Below are positions 1-6,000 of a DNA stretch of 8,815 bases, piece by piece; position 1 is the first letter of the stretch; every line of letters begins with the position of its first letter. Origin of the DNA: CAZFGK01 sp964518635 (GTDB lineage: Bacteria > Zixibacteria > MSB-5A5 > GN15 > FEB-12); NCBI GenBank assembly GCA_964518635.1, contig CAZFGK010000045.1:1-8815 (forward strand). The letters are read 5' to 3'. The position numbers and the translations under genes are program-made. A model generated the notes under the pieces. That model had not been told where the DNA came from, made no database searches, and worked only from the letters and a program-made list of their open reading frames with translations.

Positions 1-1
1 G

Positions 2-19
2 AGCTACATTAAGCCCTGA
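2..19 (+). CDS. Possible 3' end of an upstream gene (ends SYIKP-stop)
   Basis: In frame 2 the first bases read S-Y-I-K-P and then TGA at 17-19, overlapping a Shine-Dalgarno-like GAGGAGGGG run. A gene ending on the ribosome-binding site of the next one is common in phage operons. Only five codons are visible, so this is a guess; the alternative is that the giant gene itself crosses this point in its own open frame. Confidence 0.2.
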   Translation, partial: SYIKP

Positions 20-26
20 GGAGGGG
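18..26 (+). promoter_or_regulatory. Strong Shine-Dalgarno-like run GAGGAGGGG
   Basis: The purine run GAGGAGGGG matches the 16S anti-Shine-Dalgarno sequence very well. It touches the TTG at 27 with no spacer, which is poor for initiation there. It sits 4 bases before an ATG at 31, but that ATG is in another frame and meets TAA at 85 after 18 codons. Either the run encodes E-E-G within a longer giant gene, or it drives an unusual start. Confidence 0.4.
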
Positions 27-3000
27 TTGAATGTTACTGCTACCCTTCCGGTTGGAGCAGTTGCAGATCCACCAACAACTGCGCTAACTCCATCCCCTGG
101 CCCGGATCAAGACGCTGCGGCGATCCGCCCCGTCGAAGCCCAAGACTCCCTGGTGAAGTTTGCCCAGCGTATCAAGAGTAAGTATCCGACCGTTTACGAT
201 GACATCCCAGACCTGGACTTGGCAAAGCGTGTCCTCCGCAAGTACCCCGAGTACGAGGACATGGTGGACCTCTCCGACCTAACCACCAGCATCTCGGAGG
301 AAATCTCCCCCTCCAAGATCAAGATGTCCACGTTCGATCGCCAGATGCAGGAGAGTCTCCAACCCACCTCGGGGAAGGTTACCATCGGCACATCGGATCT
401 CAGCCGCCCCTCCCAGGATGTGATGATCCCACTCACCGCATTCAAAGGCCTGGACCCGAAGAAAACCTCGAACCTGGAATACGCGGACGCTGTGACTCGC
501 GCCACCTGGGGGCTTTCCCTGGGGGAGGTTCAGGAACTCTACTACAACGCTGGGTTGGAGATAGCCGGTGGGGATTTCGAGGAACAGGTCGGGCGCATCG
601 CCAAAGCCAATCACGAATGGGCAATCAAGAACAAACAACAAGGAGTTACAGTAGCTCAGCAAGCTTCCACGGTGAAGCTACGACGTGCTCTCTCCGAAGC
701 TGGCATCCCAGGGTTCAACGCCATGGCGAAGCAACTCCTGGATCAGGACAAGCAGGTAATGGCCTCCCTGCATGACATCACTCCGAAGGAACGGGACAAG
801 GTGATGGCAGCACGGAGAGCGGTGAGTTTCAAACTCGGCGTGGGTGAGGCACTCTCCGCGAATAATGAATTCTGGGCGAACACGCTGAGCATGCTGACCC
901 CCGGGATCTTCAGCCCTACGACTTCCGCGCCCTCCGCGTCGATGTTGGGAATTCCCCAGAAACCCTCGAACCTGCTCCCGGGTTCAGCGGGCTTCAACTC
1001 AGCTATGGCGCGCAACCAGCCTTTCATGAAGGAGTTCTACTCTAATCAATCTCTGGGTCAGGCTGGGATTGAAGTTGTCCCTGGTGTGTTGACCAACACA
1101 GCCCGGATGTTGATGATGGCTGAGCTGGGCGCGGTTTCAGCAGGCGCCACCACAGTCGGCCCAGTGGTGGGATCACTTCTAGGAATCCAAGCTGACACGG
1201 CTATTCAGAACTTCAACAAACCTTTAACCGAACAAGCAGAGCATCAACTCATCACCCTGGCGATGACTGGTGCTGGGGTTGGGTCCGCCATAGCCCGGGA
1301 AGTACTTATCGCCCGAGGGATTAACGTTCCTACTGTAGCTTATCTCTCCGCTGAGGGAAGCATGATGGGGTTGGCCAGCTACGGTGCTATGGAGTTGATG
1401 ACTCCGGAGGCCACGTTTAATCAGAAACTCGCCAACTCCCTGTCTGGGGCGTTGTTGCCTTTCGGGTTTGCGGCTGGACGGGCAGTCGGGAAGAAGTTTC
1501 AGCAATCCCCAGCCCCAACTGCCACACAACCTTTAGCTGAACCAGCTCCAGAACCCCCAGCTCAACTCCAACTCTCCGGACGCACCACGCCCCTCCCAGG
1601 GATCGGAGAAACCTTTCCCATCCAAGAAAGCCGCTACGCGGACAAGTACACTATCAACCTCTCCCGGCCTGGGGAAGAATCCCTGGGGCTCCCCTACTCT
1701 CCGGGGGAACAAATCCCCCTCTTCGACGCCATCATCGGAGGCCAGCGTGCCCGTGCGGAAATCTCCCGGGGGCTTGCGGATCTTACCGAGGCACAACTCC
1801 AGGAAGCCTACATCGCGGCGGGTGGAACCGAGAGCGGGCTTGGACTCACTCCAACTGAGCTGCGTGCCGCTACTCTGGATCTCTGGTCCAGCAAATATCC
1901 CCTACTCGAAGCCACCACGGAGAACGAACTTAGCGTCAAATGGGAAACCTGGGCAGGGGTGGAACGTCTCGAAACCCATCTTGAAACCCCGTTCAAGTTC
2001 GGTGAAACCTACCAAGTTCTCTCCGAAACTCCGCAGTATTACAAAGTCCGAGACTTGGATAACCCGAATTGGATATTCAGAATCAACAAGTTCTCCCCGG
2101 CTGGACTCACCGCTAAAACCGAAGTCGTCCTTACCAACGGCTTGGTGAAGGAACATCGAGTCCAGTTCCCAGAGTTCAACTGGGAAACCCAGCAATCCCG
2201 CTGGGGGCAGATGGAGACCCAGCCGCTGATCTTCCCGGAAGCGCAAGCTACACCTCCAGTTGGCACTCCAGGTCCTCGCACGGCGGAAGTCGGACGCTCG
2301 GGAGCTATTGCCCGGATGAAGCTTCTCCAGGATTTCAAATCCTCCACGGAATTCGCCAAGCTTCCCAAGAGCCAACGAGCTGCGGTGCGGGAGGAAATCT
2401 CCGGGCTGGCCAAACAGATTGCCACACCTACCGCGCGTGAGGCTACCTTTGTCCCGCGCGCCCAGGCTGAGCAACACCTCCGCAATCTGGAGAATTACTC
2501 CAAGCGAGCGGAGTTCAAGGACATCCCTGAGGATGTTCAGCAAATGGTCCTGGCGGAGATCGGGGATCTCAAGTTCCTTCTGGATCGAGATGCCGCCGCC
2601 GCGAATCCCTTACGACAGGAAGCTCTCTACACCTCGCGTCTCTCGGGGAATTCCCCCGAGAACCTTCGCCAGGATGTGGATGTCGCCAGTCAAGCCTTGG
2701 GCAGACGAACCCGAGGAGGTAGGCTTCCTGAAGATCCAGAATCAGGGACAGGTGTTCCTCCCACCCCAGGAGAACCCGCCCGACGAGTCACCCCACTGGG
2801 ACCCGTGCCTGTGGCCGAACTCCCTGTTGTTGACTCACCGACTGGTGCTGAGCCCTTCCCAGGCACCTCCACTCGCTACGGCAAACCCGTGGGCAAAGAC
2901 GGCGGGGTGTACTACCTCCCAGAAAGCGAGAACCCTGCTCAACCACCTCTCCCTGGCGGTGGACCTCAGCATGGCGGAACCGAATCCAGATATTACCTCG

Positions 3001-6000
3001 ACCCCCGCAACCGTAGCCAGGAACGCTCACCATACGCACCCGAACTCCCTGTTGTTGACTCACCTACGGGGGCTAGGGAAACCACCCCAGGGGGTAGTCG
3101 CTTTGGGGAAGCTCTCGAATCCACCAAGGTCAAGAAAGCTCGGAAGGTTATTCAAACCAAGTATCGCAAGGGTAGCTTCGAGTCGAACCTCGCCGAGTAT
3201 CGCAAGACAAAGGAATACCAATCCCTCTCTCCTGAGGAGAAAGCCCAGCTTGATCCCGCCGCTGAGGGGGGAAGCATCTACCCCATCTCCCCTGAGCGTC
3301 CAAGTGAGTTCCCGGTTACGGATAAAATCCGCGCGGACAAGGCGGCGGAGTGGGAAGTCAACGACCCAGCGCGGAACATCCTCCCCTCGGGGAAACCAAT
3401 CCCACGCAATATTCCTCCTGGGGAAATCCCCATCACGCCCGGGACAAATCTATTCTCCACCCGGGCGTTGATTCGTGAGATTGTCTCTCGTAGACAAACC
3501 CGCGCCGAGGCCAAGCGGCTAGGGAAACTTCCCAGCTTGCAGATTCCAGACCCAGAGAACAACCCGCTGTGGAATATGATCCGAGGGTTGAGCAAGGAAG
3601 AACTCACGACTGAGCTGGCTGAAGCCGGTGTGGATACCTCCCTTCTGCGTACCAAGGTTCTCATGCAGAAAGCCCTATATTCGCATCTCTCGCCGGAAGC
3701 GGAGAACAGGGTAGGGGTGCTGACTCCAGAGCAGCTTGCCAAGCAGAAAGCGGAGTTCGGAGGTAAGGAAGCTGAGTTCAACCGCACCCCGGAGGAGGTG
3801 GAAGCAACCGCCCTGGTCAAGTTACAGAAGGAATTCGGTCAAGCCATTACGTTGGATTGGGTAAAGGAGAACAAAGCCAGATTCGAAACCTCCCTGATGG
3901 ACGCGAACCTCTCCCCTCGGGAACAAGAGGTTATTGGTTGGAAAGACACCCGCGACCCGGCGCAGATCGCGGCGACTGAGAAGGGGTTACTGGGGATGAC
4001 CGAGGCTACCCCGGATGAGCCAGCGTGGATTACCGCTGCGAGGAATGAACTCAAGTCCACCACTCTGGAAGCCATGGGAGGCCAAACCCTCTACAACATG
4101 GCACTCGTGCACGCATACGATCATATCTACAAACCTGGGATGAGGTTCGCGGAGTTCGCCAGGCGAGTCGTGGAGGACCTGGGTGAGGAAGCCGGGCATT
4201 ACGTGAACGGACTCTGGGAGCACTTCACTTACCAAGCCCCAGCTCGGGTAGCCTCCCTGGGTGATGCGCTCAAGGGAGTGAAAGCTCGAATGGCGGCCCG
4301 GGATAAATCCGTTGCGGATCTCGCCGCTCTCCCACCAAGCTCGCTTCGTGCAATCTATGAAGGCTTGGGAGTAAAACCCAAAGACACACTCCCCGTCCAG
4401 GGGACGCTTACGCCTAAGCTTGAATCCCAGCAGCTTGCAACAGACCTGCATGCGCTGCTCTCCGGGATGAAGAAGCTTGGCACCACGGACCCTGCCGAGG
4501 CCCAAGCCAAGCTGGCTGAGCTGTCCCCGGATGCACAAACCCCAAGGACTATCTCGCTCACCCCGGAGGAGATGCTTACTATCAAGCAGGCTGAGGTTAC
4601 CAAGCCTCCTGTGGTTGAGTTGACCGGGGAGTACACCCGGCGAGAAGGGGAAGTTCCCAGGGTGGAAGTGGAGAAGTTGGTTGGGGCTGTGGATAGGTTG
4701 CTTGTGAACAAGCGGGCGAGTGCGAAGTTGGTTGATGCTAGGCTTGAAGCAGCTCGGGCAAGGGAAGCTAAGCTTAATTCTGAACCGCTCTCCAGTGAGA
4801 TGCGTAACCCAGAGGACTGGCTCCGTGGTATTGACATCACCCCTGAACAGCTCGCGGATCGCGTCGAACGCATAACCCGTGCTTCCAGGTTAATCTCGAA
4901 TGAAACCTATGCCGCTGCTAAGAAGGAAATTCGAGACTCGCTCAAACAAATGAACGCTGGCGTCTCTCCCCAGCAGCTCCGAGCAATGGCTGTCGTCATG
5001 GCCAAGCATATGGAAGACGGGTACTTGAGCTTCGGTGCATTCGCCAAGCAAGCCATCGCAGAATTCGGGGACGTGGCCAAGGCTAACCTATATGATCTCT
5101 ACACCGACACCCAACGCTATCGAGGACTCTATGTCAACTCGCCGATCCTCCAACGGCTTTCAACTCTCCCTGGAGTTGGGCCTACGCTGGGTAAGGTAAT
5201 GGCGAACGCCGCAGCGGTCAAGTTCTCCGCAGTGGATGCGTTCCGGCGTAAGTTCTCCCTGGCAGGGCGCTCCCCGGAAGCTCGGGAGTTCGGAGACTTC
5301 CTCTCCAAACAGGAATCCCTGATCTCTCGTAATGTGGATGTGGTAAAAGCGCAGTTCGATGCAGTCCATCGTTGGGCTGATGGAGGAATCTACTGGACCG
5401 GCAAGGGCTCCAGGCTCAACCCGGGGAACTATCGGATGTCGGAACTGGATGCGAAGAAACTCCGGCTTGAGTTGAACTTCGCCCTGGACGAGGGAGTGGA
5501 AACCGCGCTGCTTAACAAGCTCAACGTCCCGGATGACATCAAAGTTCTCATCAATGAAATGCGCACCTCGCTTGCGGATATGCGAGCGCGTATTCAAGCT
5601 ATATCTCCGAAGGCTCTTCAGGTGGTGAACGAGAACTACTTCCCCCGACTCTACAAGTACGGACCAAAGACCGTGGGTGGGGAAGCATCCCGTAAGATGG
5701 GCACTCCTCTGGAAACCGCGAAGTCCTTTCTCAAGGAACGCAACCTGGACTCGATGCGCCAAGCCGTAGAGGAACTCGGATTCGAACTCCACTCCGAGAA
5801 CTTCGTGGATAATTTCATCTACAAGTACACCGAGATGGAGAAGTTCATCCAGATGCGAACGGCGATAAAGCATCTTGAACAACAGGGGATGGCGAAGATC
5901 GTCAACCGAGCGAGAATCCCAACCGGCTACGCAGAGGTAACAGACCCGGTATCCGCAGTCTACGGCAAGCACACCACGCGCTCGGGTGAGGTAGTCTACC

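Noticed and set aside
31..87. ATG 31 as the start of a real 18-codon gene
   Set aside because: It is well placed after a Shine-Dalgarno run, but the peptide is very short and unlike anything known, while the giant frame runs through the same bases with sensible coding.
2419..3471. A 350-codon open frame overlapping the giant gene on the same strand
   Set aside because: It starts at a TTG without a good ribosome-binding site, its product is a Ser/Pro/Arg-rich shadow composition with no domain, and it covers the Pro-rich linker region where codon bias removes stops from this frame.
5157..5198. GPTLGKV region as a Walker A (P-loop)
   Set aside because: The spacing G-x4-G-K is wrong and the residue after the Lys is Val, not Ser or Thr; an HhH-like reading fits better.
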